Positions 39,101-46,619 of a stretch of 64,000 nt of DNA are shown piece by piece. Source of the DNA: Hyperoodon ampullatus. Taxonomy: Eukaryota > Chordata > Mammalia > Artiodactyla > Ziphiidae. The stretch is taken from contig CATKHW010000368.1 in NCBI GenBank assembly GCA_949752795.1, forward strand, positions 93,001 to 157,000, given 5' to 3'. The notes below the pieces were generated by a model. That model saw nothing but the letters and a program-made list of their open reading frames with translations, had not been told where the DNA came from and did not search any database. The number at the start of each line of letters is the position of its first letter. Within the stretch, counting starts at the first letter, position 1. Position numbers and translations under genes: made by a program.

Positions 39101-42100
39101 CAGGCACTCCTGCTGGCTCTGTGGGTCCTGCTATTCAGAACTCGAGGTCAAGGTGCTTGGACAGCAGCCCCCACCCAGCTCCCCGCCTTTCCCCAGCAGT
39201 CCATGCATCCTTCCCGAAAAGGGCTGCAACCCTACAGTCTCGATGCAGCTGGTCTGGGCCAAGTACAGCCATTTCCACAGTCGGAGGCACAGTCAAAGGA
39301 TGAGAGTCAACCAGAGGAAAGAGGCTCAAGGGAAAGGAGGAAGAGCCAGAGCTGTGGTGGACCAAGTGTGGGCAGCCAGGGGGACACCAAGGTCTCTGTT
39401 CCCTAAACTGAACCCCGTCTGCTCGCCGTCCCTGGAAGTTCTCTTTTCTTTTTCATGCAGCCCAACCATAGGTCAAGCACTTGATATCTAGTAAGAACCA
39501 GGAATGTAATGCATGATCCCATGTGGTTCTCGGAAGCATCCCTGGGGGTGGTTTTCCTCCTCACTGTGCAGAGGAGGAACCTGCAGCACAGAGAGGACAA
39601 GGGACTCGCTCCAAGGTCAGCGCTAGGAATTGGCCGAGGGGGTTCTGCACCAGCCCTCGCTGAGCCCCGCGCCCGGCCCTGTCCCACCTGAGACCAGTGA
39701 CGTCAGCAGGCAGCTTACCTCCTGAGTTAGCTTGTTGAATCTGCTCATTTGCCTGCAACAAAATGAAGGAAATTGGTGAAGGGCAGTGAGATGACCCAAT
39801 AATACTCTAAGAACTTGATAAAGCAGAAGAAAGTCTCAGAGCTGTAGGATCCGGACCTTTTTAAATCCTTCCTGCATGTGTTTGGTTCCTGTAGGTACTA
39901 TATTCTGAAGTCTGCTGAGACCATCACGAATTTCATTTCTGAAAAAAAACAGTAAAGGGGGTTGAGGAGGAATGAGGGTTGACTGTTACAAAACAGAGCA
40001 CTTGTCCTGGTGCCCTTCTGCTCTGTGGAGACCTGCCTGGACCAGAGAGGACACAAGTGGCCCTGTGGTGACCTCTCTGCCTGTGTCTTTGACACTGACA
40101 TGCCTTGGTCAACGCTTCTCTGTCCCCCATTCAGCGGGTGTGGGAGATGCTGCTTTGCTGGTCCCATGGGTAGGGCCTGGCTTTCAATGTGCTCATCCCT
40201 GTCTCAGGCATGCAGACCTCAGGGGACTCAGCAAGGGCCCTGCCTTGACCGTCCGTGGTGAGGGGGGAGCACCCATGGATACGCACCTGTGAATTCAGCA
40301 CCCCCAGTGTGACTGGCGGTACTGCGGGCACCTAAGGGGTCCCTGGTGAGGGCACACCACCTTCCATCAGGCAAGGCTGAGTATGGAAAGGTCACTGTGC
40401 TGATACCCCTGCCCTGTCCCCTCCTCCCCTACCACAGACCCCTCAGGTGGACTTGGACCCTCCAAGCCACTTCCCCCCAGGATCCGTACTAAAGCAAGTA
40501 GTCAAGCTGCTGCATTAGAGTGTAGGGCTCCTGGGCTTCATGTGCTCCTGAAGAAATAGATCATAAGCTGGAAAAGAGGCCTGAGGCCTGTCCACGCAGG
40601 CGGAAGAGCAGTGACTCCAGGCTGCCATGGGGATGGGCTGTCGGCCTCTGTTAAAACAGATAGCAGGGGAAGGGACTGGGACACACCAGGGTTGGGGCTT
40701 AGGTTCAGGCTAATGCAGTGTGATGGGCTGAGCTGTCACAGCAAGTCTAAGGAGAACGTGGTCCCTGAAGTCTGGCTCTTGCCTTGCACAGAAGGAATTC
40801 TGCCGTGAGGTGCGATCTGAGAGCCCCAGGCCCTGCGCTGCCTGACCCAGCCCAGGAGCTGAGGACGCTGTGACCCAAGTCCAGTGGAGGCCACACCAGG
40901 CCCTGCCCACCTGAGCACAAACACCCTCCCCTCTTCCTGACACTTTTGGGAAGATTTCTGTTTTGTTGCCAGCACCCCCAAATATGCTGGAGCTCTCATC
41001 TCTCCCCAGCCTTTGACCTGAGACTGAGCTTGCCCAGGCTTCACTCCTGCCTGAGCGGGCCTTTTCCTTGGGCAGCCCCCCCACCCCATCCTTACTCCCA
41101 GCTCTGTGCACTAGGCTGCTTATGCCCTCATCAGGCCCTTTGCTTCTTAAGATTCCACCCTGTTTTTCACTCCCCTGAGCCCACTCCCACTTCTGACACC
41201 TTCCCTTGAGGAAGACTTCGTCACCTCCACTTCCAGAGAGGACCGCGGAGATCCTCAAGAGCCTCCCCACAGCTCCCTTGGTTCAGGCTCTGAACCCCTG
41301 CCTCGGAGGAGGCAGTGGTCCTCCTGTCCCCAATTGGCAGCTCCTCCCCCATAGGATGCCGCCCAGCCCCCGCCTCTCTTTCTGCTACCTGCCTGACAGC
41401 CCCCCGCTGACTTGCTGTCTTCCACCTCCACCTGACTCAGGTCTCTCTGAAATGCAGAAGACAGGGACACACAAAACCAAGCCTTCCCCTATCTCACTTA
41501 ACAGGAAGCACAGCCCCTGCTTCTCCTGGGAGCCAGGCATGGGGAATGCTGCGTCCACGCACTGGCACCAGCACACTCCCTGGGTTCCGATCATCTGCAT
41601 CATGAGCATCGGAACCTCCCGGCTACTCAGGAGCTCCATATCTTCCCACCTCCAGGGCTTTGGGCACATCGCTGGGCCCTCCTAATGGCCCACCTAGGAT
41701 GCTGGTGTGTCATGCTTCCCTCCTGCACCCCAGCCCACACTCCTGGGCTCCTTTGTCTCAGACCCACCAAGGGACCAAGCTCCCCTCCACTGAAGCTCCA
41801 GCACTTCAGCACTGCCCACCCCTGCCTCCTGGCTCTGACTGTGCCTCCCCTCTTCCCCCACTGGCCCAGAGCAGAGAGTGACACACAGAGCAGGTGCCCA
41901 ACACAGGCCAGTGTTCACAAAGGGCCCACACGTCTGCTCCACCAGGTCCCAGGCGTCCTTGCAGTGAGCCAGTTCTCAGAAAAGGGAAGAGCGCTGAGAG
42001 GACCCAGGACAGGCGGAGGGCGGGGCTTAGAGGGGGCGGAGATGGTCTAGCGGCACGGGGTCTGCCAGGGCCAGCGCAGCCAGGGGTCAGTGGGAGCCAT

Positions 42101-42531
42101 GGAGCCGGGGCTGGGGGTCAGAGTGGACTCTGAGGGGAGCCCAGGACGGCCCAGCCTGCTCCCAGTGGGTCCACATGAGGTCTCAGGGAACCCCTCAGTT
42201 CCCTGTTTTTCCCTGTGAGCACTCCCACCAGGCCTGCCTGCGGGATTAAAGCAGCACTTACCTGTCTGAGGTGAGCTTCATGAGGGTGTGACCCAGTGTG
42301 GTGTAGGTGATGAAGGACACCCGCAGGTTAGGGCTGGAGAAGTATGAAGACAAAGTCAACAAGCAACCAGGAAGGGGGTGCATGTGAATTTCCCAGCTCC
42401 CATTCCAAGTGTTTTGCTTCGGGGACTCGTTTCCTGAACACTGGAAGTTCCTATAACTTAGTAAAGGATTCTGAGGCCTGTGGAGGTGTGGGGCCTTCCT
42501 GCTCCCTCCTTATACTCCCAACCCCCCAAAA

Positions 42532-42575
<44 letters not shown>

Positions 42576-45480
42576 GCACACACACACACACAGAGGCATG
42601 CACAGGAAGATAGATACTCATGTACTTCTGCATGAGCCTCCCAACTGGCCTCTTTTCTACTGTAAATTTCTCTGAGACTCACCCCTTTTCTCTCCTTGCC
42701 CACCTCCCCATGTCCTGCCCATCTCAAAGAAGTCACTCTACCTCTTTTCAGCCTTTCACACATCCCTCCCTTTTCTCTCCCTCCACTGTCTTCTGCCCCA
42801 TTGACCCTCATTATTTTTTCTCTCAGTGGCTACCATAGGTCCCTAGCTGTGCTCTCTACTGCTCTTGGCTCTTGTTGCAAATCATTTTAACCACTCTTAT
42901 CAGACTTTACTACCTGGAGGACCTCATGTATCATATCAGACACTTGCTGAAGAATCATCTAGAGCTCCCAATTACAGCGGAATTCTAAGCGCCTTGGCCT
43001 GGCATTATGAGCCTCAGTGGTTTTGGCTCCACAGTGCTCTGTCTAGACTCATCTCTCAGCCTTCCCTGAGTTAACGCTCCTCTCCAGTCAAATAGACGAC
43101 TCACTCCACAAGAAATCTCCTTGATCATTCTTCTACCTTCTTTTCCCCATTCTTTAGGATCTCGTTCAAAATTCCACATCCCCTAGAAAGTCATACTTGA
43201 CTTTCAAAAGATAAGAATACTTGCTTTTTCCTCAAAGTTACTAGAAATTCCTTTTCACGTTTCTTTTAGCCCTTGGCACAATTTAACTGGGTGTTTGGTT
43301 ACTGGTTTGCCTGTTTATTAATCTGTGCGGTCCTCAAGGGCAGACTGTGTCCCCTACAATGTGGCCTGACCCCAGGCAGGAGCTGAGAAAGCTGCTGAGA
43401 CCTGATGGAACCAGCGTGATCTGTCCTTTCTGCTTCAGAACACCCCCCTGGACTCTGTGCTCCCGACCAAAGGGACCTCTGTGACCACCGAGTCTAAAGA
43501 GCTATGTACCCTGCCCGGCAGAAGAAAACAGTAGCCGTCCTTTGTGTCCTTCTCCAATATTTCATCCACTACTATGTAAATGTCCTTCCAAATATCGTTC
43601 GCCTTCTGTGACCTGAAAACAAAGAAGACCTGAGTCGGAGGGATGAGGCGCATCCATCCAGTGGGCAGTGTTTCTGCCTCTCGAGCTTCCAGCAGACACT
43701 TTGGCAAATCCTCCCCATCCCAGGCACCAAAAGGCTGCCACACTCCCTCAGTGACCTCAGTGGGTCACCCTGGTGGTGACTTTCATCAGTGTGAGTGCTG
43801 GGGAGGGTAAACAACCAGACCCATGTGCAGGGGGATGAGGGTCTTTGGGTGGCAAACCAGGATGGTTGATCATTTTACTTGGGGCTTTAAGACAAGGAAA
43901 GAGGGAGAATTCATTGGTTAGAAACGCCTCCAGTGCTTCTGACACGTTGGCTCTCGTTGTCCCTCACGTATGGACACCCAACAGGTACCCTGGCCTCAGG
44001 CCAGGGTGCATGTGTTACTCAGACTGTTTGATTACCGTTTTTCTTCTCATGAGCCTGCAAACTAGGCCTGGGACACTGCTGTCCTGACATCATGATACCC
44101 ACCAGCAGGGAAAACTGCAGGCCCTTCCTGGTCTCCTTCAAGTTTTTTGCTCCCATTGTCTTTAACTTTAGTGCCAGGATGGAGACTGAGGAGCCTGAAG
44201 GGGGTGAGGGTGAGGAGTGTGCTGTGCTTTCAGATAAGCCTGGCCTATCCCACTGTAGCCATGCTCTAGGCTTACTCCTCACTGATGGCCTGGGGATGGG
44301 AAATGGGTGCATAGGGCCCATCCTTGGAAACCGTCAGCTCCTCTTCCCCTTTGCAGAATCCAGCAAGACTCAGTCCTGTCACACCCACTAGCCTCTGGGC
44401 TACTTCATCCAATGTCTAGGAGCTTTCCCCCTTTCCAGTTGATTGCATAAGCAAATACCTTCCCTACTCTACCTCCCAGAATGTTTTGAGGATGACACAT
44501 GTGCAGTAAAGGGCTCTGGGGACCGTAAAGTGCTTCAGTGATATTGGGAGCCAAACCACTGTTACTACTGAATGACTAAAACGTATCCTCAGCCCCACGT
44601 AGGAGTTGAAAATGGAACCTAGGCAATCTGTCCAGTCTGAGGACACGCCCCTCCCTTTCCTTCCTTGAGGGCCAGAAGGTACAAAATGCACAACCCAGGT
44701 TTCCCAAGGCCACAAGCAGACAGACCCAACTGTTCATCATGTGCACACAAACTGGAACGTGGGTCTCCAAGTTGTCAAAGAAAGAAGCAAAACATTTAGA
44801 ACCAGCAAAGCAAAGGACTTTCTAAGCAGTGACACTAGGAGAATGCCTAACACATGACGTAGCAATCTCCCTGGGGCCCAGGAAAAATAGAAGTCATTCG
44901 GGTAAATAACAAAACAAACCAAACACCAAACAAACCCAGAAATCCCAGTGAGCTTCTTCCAAGTGCTGACAAGACAGCTTCTAGCAATCACCTGCCCCTT
45001 GAGCTGTTTAAGGGACATGCAGGTCACAGATCCAGGTCAAGCTGATGGAGAGACTGACAACCATCCAGAAACTCTATGGTGCTTTGTTTACTTTCCAAAT
45101 ATAAATGTTCCCGGGAACAAAGGCCTGGGGCACTAATTCTAACTCAGGAACAAGGAGGCCACAGAGGTGTGTGCCTTGGGTCTAATCAAGACTGTTCTTG
45201 TCTCCCCTCTGTCAGAGGCTGGGTTCCCTTGGACTACTCCCTGAGGAGCACCCGGGCCAGGCAGGAGAGCCACTCACGCGTCCACTATGAAGTACAGGTC
45301 AAAGGCACCCTCGCAGGATTTCAGCCTGTCCCAGTTGTTTCTGTGATGGCTGGTGCCCAGGTGGAAGCTTCTGTTGTTTGGGAGGTGGTGCAGGGATCTC
45401 CCTGGGCACAGCTGTAGAGGCTGTAGCGCCAGCATCAGGAAGAGCATGGAGCCCAGCATCCTGGGCCCAACATTCCCCAT
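94..45480 (-). CDS. ANTXRL: ANTXRL-like gene, copy A, exons 1-12 (3' half beyond left edge)
   Basis: This is a split gene read right to left. Twelve exons were found by reading the minus strand for family motifs and GT-AG borders: signal peptide (exon 1), vWA domain (exons 1-8) and Ig-like domain (exons 9-12). The exon lengths (203, 72, 72, 82, 34, 80, 69, 81, 61, 99, 70, 91 nt) sum to 1,014 nt, or 338 codons, with matching phases at every junction if exon 10 is used once. Exons for the membrane segment and tail lie beyond the left edge. Family knowledge: ANTXR proteins are type I membrane receptors binding extracellular matrix ligands through a metal-dependent vWA domain; ANTXRL is the less studied paralogue. 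Oddities are an eleven-fold exon 10, substituted MIDAS residues and a missing exon 2 donor. It could be a functional but diverged receptor-like protein or a young pseudogene; the sequence alone does not decide. Confidence 0.85.
185..761. other. Copy A intron 11
   Basis: 577 bp, collinear with 63378-63954 in copy B without a gap. No other feature is visible. Confidence 0.8.
762..831 (-). CDS. ANTXRL: Copy A exon 11: Ig-like domain strand
   Basis: The 70-nt exon starts after GTGATTGTCTTTCAG and encodes (D)IKAKSVKDTRITCPGVKIEK, then PD and a split Gln. T-C-P-G is the family motif whose Cys pairs across the Ig-like sandwich with the Cys of exon 10. The donor GTAAGT is perfect. It takes phase 1 from exon 10 and leaves in phase 2. 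Confidence 0.88.
832..1656. other. Copy A intron 10, unique flank left of the array
   Basis: Single-copy DNA between exon 11 and the array. About 1225-1430 (GGGATGTCTGGGATTTGC and later TACTTTTGTATATTATTG) reads like the 3' part of an old interspersed repeat, family not assigned. About 1580-1600 is GC-rich (GGGGGCGGGGCC). No exon is seen. Confidence 0.6.
1772..1870 (-). CDS. ANTXRL: Exon 10, copy 1 of 11 (diverged edge copy, next to exon 11)
   Basis: The 99-nt exon encodes DENELMISGKGFNDAKK, then KDEVICRFKFSDKRLF, aligning with the family stretch ending in D-E-V-I-C-R-F. It starts after TGCCCTTGCAG and ends at GTAAGT, in phase 1 at both ends. Compared with the other ten copies it has five base changes, giving three amino-acid changes (D for N, S for G, K for T) and no stop. 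It is the copy nearest exon 11 in the transcript and may be the oldest surviving form. Confidence 0.9.
4010..4180 (+). mobile_element. L1-like 3' fragment inside each repeat unit
   Basis: GAAATAAATTGTTCCATCCATGC followed by ACTGGAATACTATG and a later CATTAATGTAAAAA resembles the 3' end of old L1 elements, where such wording is typical. It recurs in every unit at the same offset (7060, 10110 and so on to 34510). It was present before amplification. The assignment rests on memory of the family consensus only. Confidence 0.45.
4563..4706. repeat. Junction-only segment of the repeat unit
   Basis: About 140 bp, from the AACACCCCCAACCC stretch to the CTGTCTCTGTCC stretch, occurs ten times at 3,050-bp spacing (4563, 7613, and so on to 32013). 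It is present only between units and is absent from both outer flanks of the array. It therefore marks the joint formed when the first duplication arose; the boundaries are accurate to about 10-15 bp. Confidence 0.65.
4707..7756 (-). repeat. Array unit 2
   Basis: A type-A unit with private A variants at 5405 (CTCCATGTA) and 5567 (GCCGCACCC). It carries CACACGAAG near 6543 and AGCACCACAT near 6871. Confidence 0.9.
4822..4920 (-). CDS. ANTXRL: Exon 10, copy 2 of 11 (consensus form)
   Basis: The consensus exon reads DENELMISGKGFNNAKK, then KDEVICRFKFGDTRLF. It has acceptor TGCCCTTGCAG, donor GTAAGT, 99 nt, phase 1-1 and a single Cys. Copies 3 to 11 have the same exon sequence. Confidence 0.9.
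7757..10806 (-). repeat. Array unit 3
   Basis: A type-A unit with a private T at about 8691 (CCTTTTGTCGG). It carries the alternative alleles CACAGGAAG near 9593 and AGCGCCACAT near 9921, the latter shared only with units 7 and 11. Confidence 0.9.
7872..7970 (-). CDS. ANTXRL: Exon 10, copy 3 of 11
   Basis: Identical to the consensus exon of copy 2, with both splice sites intact. Confidence 0.9.
10807..13856 (-). repeat. Array unit 4
   Basis: A type-A unit with GGCACAAGG near 11987 (shared with unit 1) and a private GGGCAGGGC near 12292-12300. It carries CACACGAAG and AGCACCACAT. Confidence 0.9.
10922..11020 (-). CDS. ANTXRL: Exon 10, copy 4 of 11
   Basis: Identical to the consensus exon of copy 2, with both splice sites intact. 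Confidence 0.9.
13857..16906 (-). repeat. Array unit 5
   Basis: A type-A unit with CCCCTGCACG (14749-14758; shared with units 2, 6 and 7) and a private C at about 16228 (GATCAACGGAGG) inside the L1-like fragment. Confidence 0.9.
13972..14070 (-). CDS. ANTXRL: Exon 10, copy 5 of 11
   Basis: Identical to the consensus exon of copy 2, with both splice sites intact. Confidence 0.9.
16907..19956 (-). repeat. Array unit 6
   Basis: A type-A unit with the CCCCTGCACG allele near 17799 and CACAGGAAG near 18743; otherwise consensus. Confidence 0.9.
17022..17120 (-). CDS. ANTXRL: Exon 10, copy 6 of 11
   Basis: Identical to the consensus exon of copy 2, with both splice sites intact. Confidence 0.9.
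19957..23006 (-). repeat. Array unit 7
   Basis: A type-A unit with CCCCTGCACG near 20849, CACAGGAAG near 21793 and AGCGCCACAT near 22121. Its junction segment has a private A at about 22928 (GATCACTTCC). Confidence 0.9.
20072..20170 (-). CDS. ANTXRL: Exon 10, copy 7 of 11
   Basis: Identical to the consensus exon of copy 2, with both splice sites intact. Confidence 0.9.
23007..26056 (-). repeat. Array unit 8 (type B)
   Basis: A type-B unit: TAGCTGGCTC (23053), GGACGAGGC (23761), CGTGGCTCAC (23886), CTGCCGGGG (23941) and CCTGTGGCAA (24107), a block shared with units 10 and 11. Private changes are ATAAGTTTC near 23512 and TTTCGAAGG near 24319. Confidence 0.9.
23122..23220 (-). CDS. ANTXRL: Exon 10, copy 8 of 11
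   Basis: Identical to the consensus exon of copy 2 although it lies in a type-B unit; both splice sites are intact. Confidence 0.9.
26057..29106 (-). repeat. Array unit 9
   Basis: A type-A unit lying between two type-B units. It carries a private CCCACAGAGG near 27450, ACCCCCTCC near 27851 (shared with unit 1) and CACAGGAAG near 27893. Confidence 0.9.
26172..26270 (-). CDS. ANTXRL: Exon 10, copy 9 of 11
   Basis: Identical to the consensus exon of copy 2, with both splice sites intact. Confidence 0.9.
29107..32156 (-). repeat. Array unit 10 (type B)
   Basis: A type-B marker block in its first 1.1 kb (for example GGACGAGGC at 29861) combined with the CACACGAAG allele near 30943. Confidence 0.9.
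29222..29320 (-). CDS. ANTXRL: Exon 10, copy 10 of 11
   Basis: Identical to the consensus exon of copy 2; lies in a type-B unit. Confidence 0.9.
32157..35062 (-). repeat. Array unit 11 (right edge, type B, diverged end)
   Basis: A type-B block combined with CACAGGAAG (33993) and AGCGCCACAT (34321), and a private A at 34030 (TATAATAAGC). From about 34680 it diverges from all other units by clustered substitutions, and homology ends near 35062, about 140 bp short of a full unit. Confidence 0.9.
32272..32370 (-). CDS. ANTXRL: Exon 10, copy 11 of 11 (first in transcript order)
   Basis: Identical to the consensus exon of copy 2. Being nearest to exon 9 (5.5 kb away), it is the first copy met by the splicing machinery. 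Confidence 0.9.
35451..35790 (+). mobile_element. CHR-type SINE (cetacean/cetruminant)
   Basis: Begins GGGGACTTCCCTGGTGGTGC and contains the tRNA-like B box GGTTCGAACCC. It continues with tandem CACAACTACTGAGCC-type phrases and ends in a 23-base A tail. An ATAAGAT target duplication is seen at 35444-35450 and 35795-35801. This wording is diagnostic of CHR SINEs of whales, hippos and ruminants. It sits about 390 bp from the array edge, within intron 9. Confidence 0.88.
35870..35975 (+). mobile_element. L1-like 3'-end remnant
   Basis: The phrase TAGGTTTGAAATGTTCCGTAATAAAAAG with an A-rich end is typical of the 3' ends of old L1 subfamilies. It is a short and degenerate match. Confidence 0.4.
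37076..37530 (-). mobile_element. Rearranged antisense L1-like fragment, related to 46852-47310
   Basis: It aligns by eye for about 450 bp with 46852-47310 (shared AGAAAAGCAACTGCACAGGA, CAGATCTCAGGG, TTGAACCACTG, ATAATCAT and TTGATGTATTG). The right half resembles reverse-strand L1 ORF2; the left half resembles the sequence next to the L1 5' end at 55.3-55.6 kb. It is therefore an internally deleted L1 or a subfamily with that structure. Confidence 0.5.
37651..37886. repeat. AC-rich low-complexity tract
   Basis: Imperfect (AC)n with ACACTC and CACAC variants. It produces a His/Thr-rich open frame that is not a gene. Confidence 0.85.
37916..37976 (-). CDS. ANTXRL: Copy A exon 9: start of Ig-like domain
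   Basis: The 61-nt exon (phase 0 to 1) encodes LGAKSCIEITAVEPSSVCTG. The C-I-E-I-x-x-V-E-P-S-S-V-C motif opens the Ig-like domain in this family and supplies two conserved Cys. The final G joins AT of exon 10 to give Asp. The donor GTAAGAG is good. In transcript order this is the last exon before the exon-10 array. Confidence 0.88.
38068..38148 (-). CDS. ANTXRL: Copy A exon 8: end of vWA domain
   Basis: The 81-nt exon (phase 0-0) encodes LLDIADSPHHVFGVDQGFKA and LKYIIEP. The D-I-A-D-S-x-x-H-V-F block and the G-F-x-A-L helix are hallmarks of the C-terminal part of ANTXR vWA domains. Acceptor CTGTAG and donor GTGAGTG are intact. Confidence 0.9.
38149..38484. other. Copy A intron 7
   Basis: 336 bp between exons 8 and 7, with no additional feature. 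Confidence 0.75.
38485..38553 (-). CDS. ANTXRL: Copy A exon 7: vWA central strand
   Basis: The 69-nt exon (phase 0-0) encodes ADRARKMGATVYCVGVKDY followed by QRDQ, matching the conserved block A-R-K-x-G-A-x-V-Y-x-x-G-V. Of two possible acceptors, the upstream one (TTCCTCTTAG) was chosen because it keeps phase 0 from exon 6. The donor is GTAATT. Confidence 0.85.
38630..38709 (-). CDS. ANTXRL: Copy A exon 6: vWA MIDAS loop 3, aspartate replaced
   Basis: The 80-nt exon encodes NKVPSMIISLTYGTLEEAPF and a Glu-rich end. The family signature at the third MIDAS loop is T-D-G-E-L; here it is T-Y-G-T-L, so the metal-binding Asp is Tyr and the following Glu is Thr. The acceptor TTCTTCTGCAG is strong and the donor GTAAAT acceptable. 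Confidence 0.85.
38710..39718. other. Copy A intron 5
   Basis: About 1 kb between exons 6 and 5. No second exon or repeat is recognised. Confidence 0.75.
39719..39752 (-). CDS. ANTXRL: Copy A exon 5: short vWA helix exon
   Basis: The 34-nt exon encodes ANEQIQQANSG plus one base of the next codon. It matches the family helix after the second MIDAS loop. Acceptor TTTTGTTGCAG and donor GTAAGC are good. Exons this short are easily missed by gene finders; it is supported by its phase fit with exons 4 and 6. Confidence 0.8.
39857..39938 (-). CDS. ANTXRL: Copy A exon 4: vWA MIDAS loop 2, threonine replaced
   Basis: The 82-nt exon follows a long T-tract acceptor (39939-39950) and encodes NEIRDGLSRLQNIVPTG, then TKHMQEGFKK. 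Family members have a MIDAS Thr in the loop after the Pro-Gly turn (D/H-T-F/Y-M); here the aligned residue is Lys (T-K-H-M). The donor reads AAAAAG|GTCCGG, which keeps GT but matches the consensus poorly after +2. The exon ends in phase 0. Confidence 0.8.
39939..42261. other. Copy A intron 3
   Basis: About 2.3 kb of moderately GC-rich intron between exons 4 and 3. The open frame at 41206-41685 (+) is not supported as a gene. Confidence 0.7.
42262..42333 (-). CDS. ANTXRL: Copy A exon 3: vWA beta strand
   Basis: The 72-nt exon encodes PNLRVSFITYTTLGHTLMKL followed by TSD and a split Arg, matching the family block of a beta strand and the following turn. The acceptor is CTTCTCCAG; the donor GTAAGT is perfect. 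Phase 2-2. No lesion is seen. Confidence 0.85.
42334..43540. other. Copy A intron 2
   Basis: Holds a TC/CA microsatellite (42532-42592) and an L2-like stretch (about 43080-43345, ending near TTGGCACAATTTAACTGGG and CTCAAGGGCAGACTGTGTC). Confidence 0.6.
42532..42592. repeat. (TC)n(CA)n microsatellite
   Basis: About 15 TC repeats followed directly by about 14 CA repeats with one CG interruption. Confidence 0.95.
43541..43612 (-). CDS. ANTXRL: Copy A exon 2: vWA MIDAS loop 1 and helix, donor site lost
   Basis: The acceptor TTTGTTTTCAG lies at 43613 and upstream. Reading from phase 2 gives SQKANDIWKDIYIVVDEI, which aligns with the family segment after the first MIDAS Asp. The MIDAS pattern D-x-S-x-S reads D-A-S-Q-K here, so the second Ser is Lys. 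The family length of 72 nt puts the donor right after 43541, but the next bases on this strand are GG, not GT. The next GT (43508-43509, GTACAT) adds 31 nt and shifts the frame so that exon 3 stops at its second codon. Skipping the exon would keep the frame, since it is phase 2-2. Confidence 0.7.
43613..45277. other. Copy A intron 1
   Basis: About 1.7 kb between exons 2 and 1. No further exon or clear transposon is recognised. Confidence 0.7.
45278..45480 (-). CDS. ANTXRL: Copy A exon 1: start codon, signal peptide, beginning of vWA
   Basis: The ATG is at 45478-45480 in a strong context (A at -3, G at +4). Residues 1-25 form a signal peptide with hydrophobic core LGSMLFLMLAL. A linker with an NNWDRL segment follows, then SCEGAFDLYFIVD, the typical ANTXR entry into the vWA domain, whose last Asp is the first MIDAS residue. 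The exon ends in phase 2 at a GTGAGTG donor (45271-45277). A second Met at codon 8 could also start, but the first has the better context. No TATA box or CpG-rich promoter is recognisable just upstream. Confidence 0.85.
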
Positions 45481-46619
45481 TTTCTTGGCCAGCCCCCGTG
45501 GTCCCACTGGACCCTGGCCACTTCAGGCCATCTCAGGCTGGGGCATGTGCTACCTCCGCTGGTTCCCAGGAACCACTCCTCCTCCAGCCCTTTCACTAAG
45601 GTGCACTGTGCTGTAAGCCTCCCCTGGTATTTGCCCTCAGGGCAGAAGAGGCAAGAGGCTGGCCTCGGGGCATGTCCTCACTACCTGCATAATCCTCCTC
45701 TGTGATGTCCCTTATGATGGACAGGAAGGTTGGCATGGTGGCTTTGTGAGCCGCAGGTCTGCTCAGTGTCCTGCTATTGACAATCCCAGTGGGGAGGCAT
45801 GGGTGGGAGTAAGATGAAGCGTCCATTTGTTCTTTATCCCAATCCCTCTCAGGTGGCCATTAAATTCCTCGGGAAACCCTGCCTTTCTGTCAACTGAAAG
45901 AAGGCAGCTGAGGTGGCTTAGATAAGGGCATCACTGTTGGGTCAAGGAATTGGGAGCCTAAAGTGCTGCAGTGGTCACTCGTGTGACCCAGTGGATGGAA
46001 GGGTCTACAAGTGGAGGAAGGCCTGTAATGATGTCAAAGTCCTTTGTGAATGAGAGACATTGCAGTTATCTTCTTCTGTGTAGCAAATCACCCCAAACTC
46101 AGTCGCATAAAACAAGAACTATTTTATTATTCTCCTGGGTTCTGTGACCAGAAATCAGAGAAGGCTGAGTGGCAATGGTTTGTCTCTGTTCTATGTGGGC
46201 ATACACAACTCAAAGTCAAAAGTGATTAAAAAACCAAGACTGTGAACATAAAACTTCTTAGAATACCTTAACCAACTGAGTTTATTACCTTCATTTTTAT
46301 ATGCATAAAAGAAGAGTGATATATGCTAAAATCCTTCTCTAGTAAGCTTAGCTATTTCAATTCGTAAAACCTAAATTGGAAGTGATCTAAAGCATTTTGG
46401 GAGTGGTATTTAAAATAATGGGATATTTTAAATAAATGGTGTTTTGGAATTGAGACAATTGGTGTACTTCTCCCAATAGCCTATTAGGTTTTCCTTGCTT
46501 CATATTCTTCATGACACTTGGTATTGTCCTATTTTTATATGTTTTCCTATCAATTCAGCATCTGTTTTCGGTCTTAATTTGCATTCTTCTCATTACTAAT
46601 GGGATTGGTCTTCTGTTCT

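Noticed and set aside
45596..45826. Upstream coding exon of copy A
   Set aside because: Exon 1 already has a signal peptide with a strong start context; this frame has no recognisable motif, though it could be untranslated leader.
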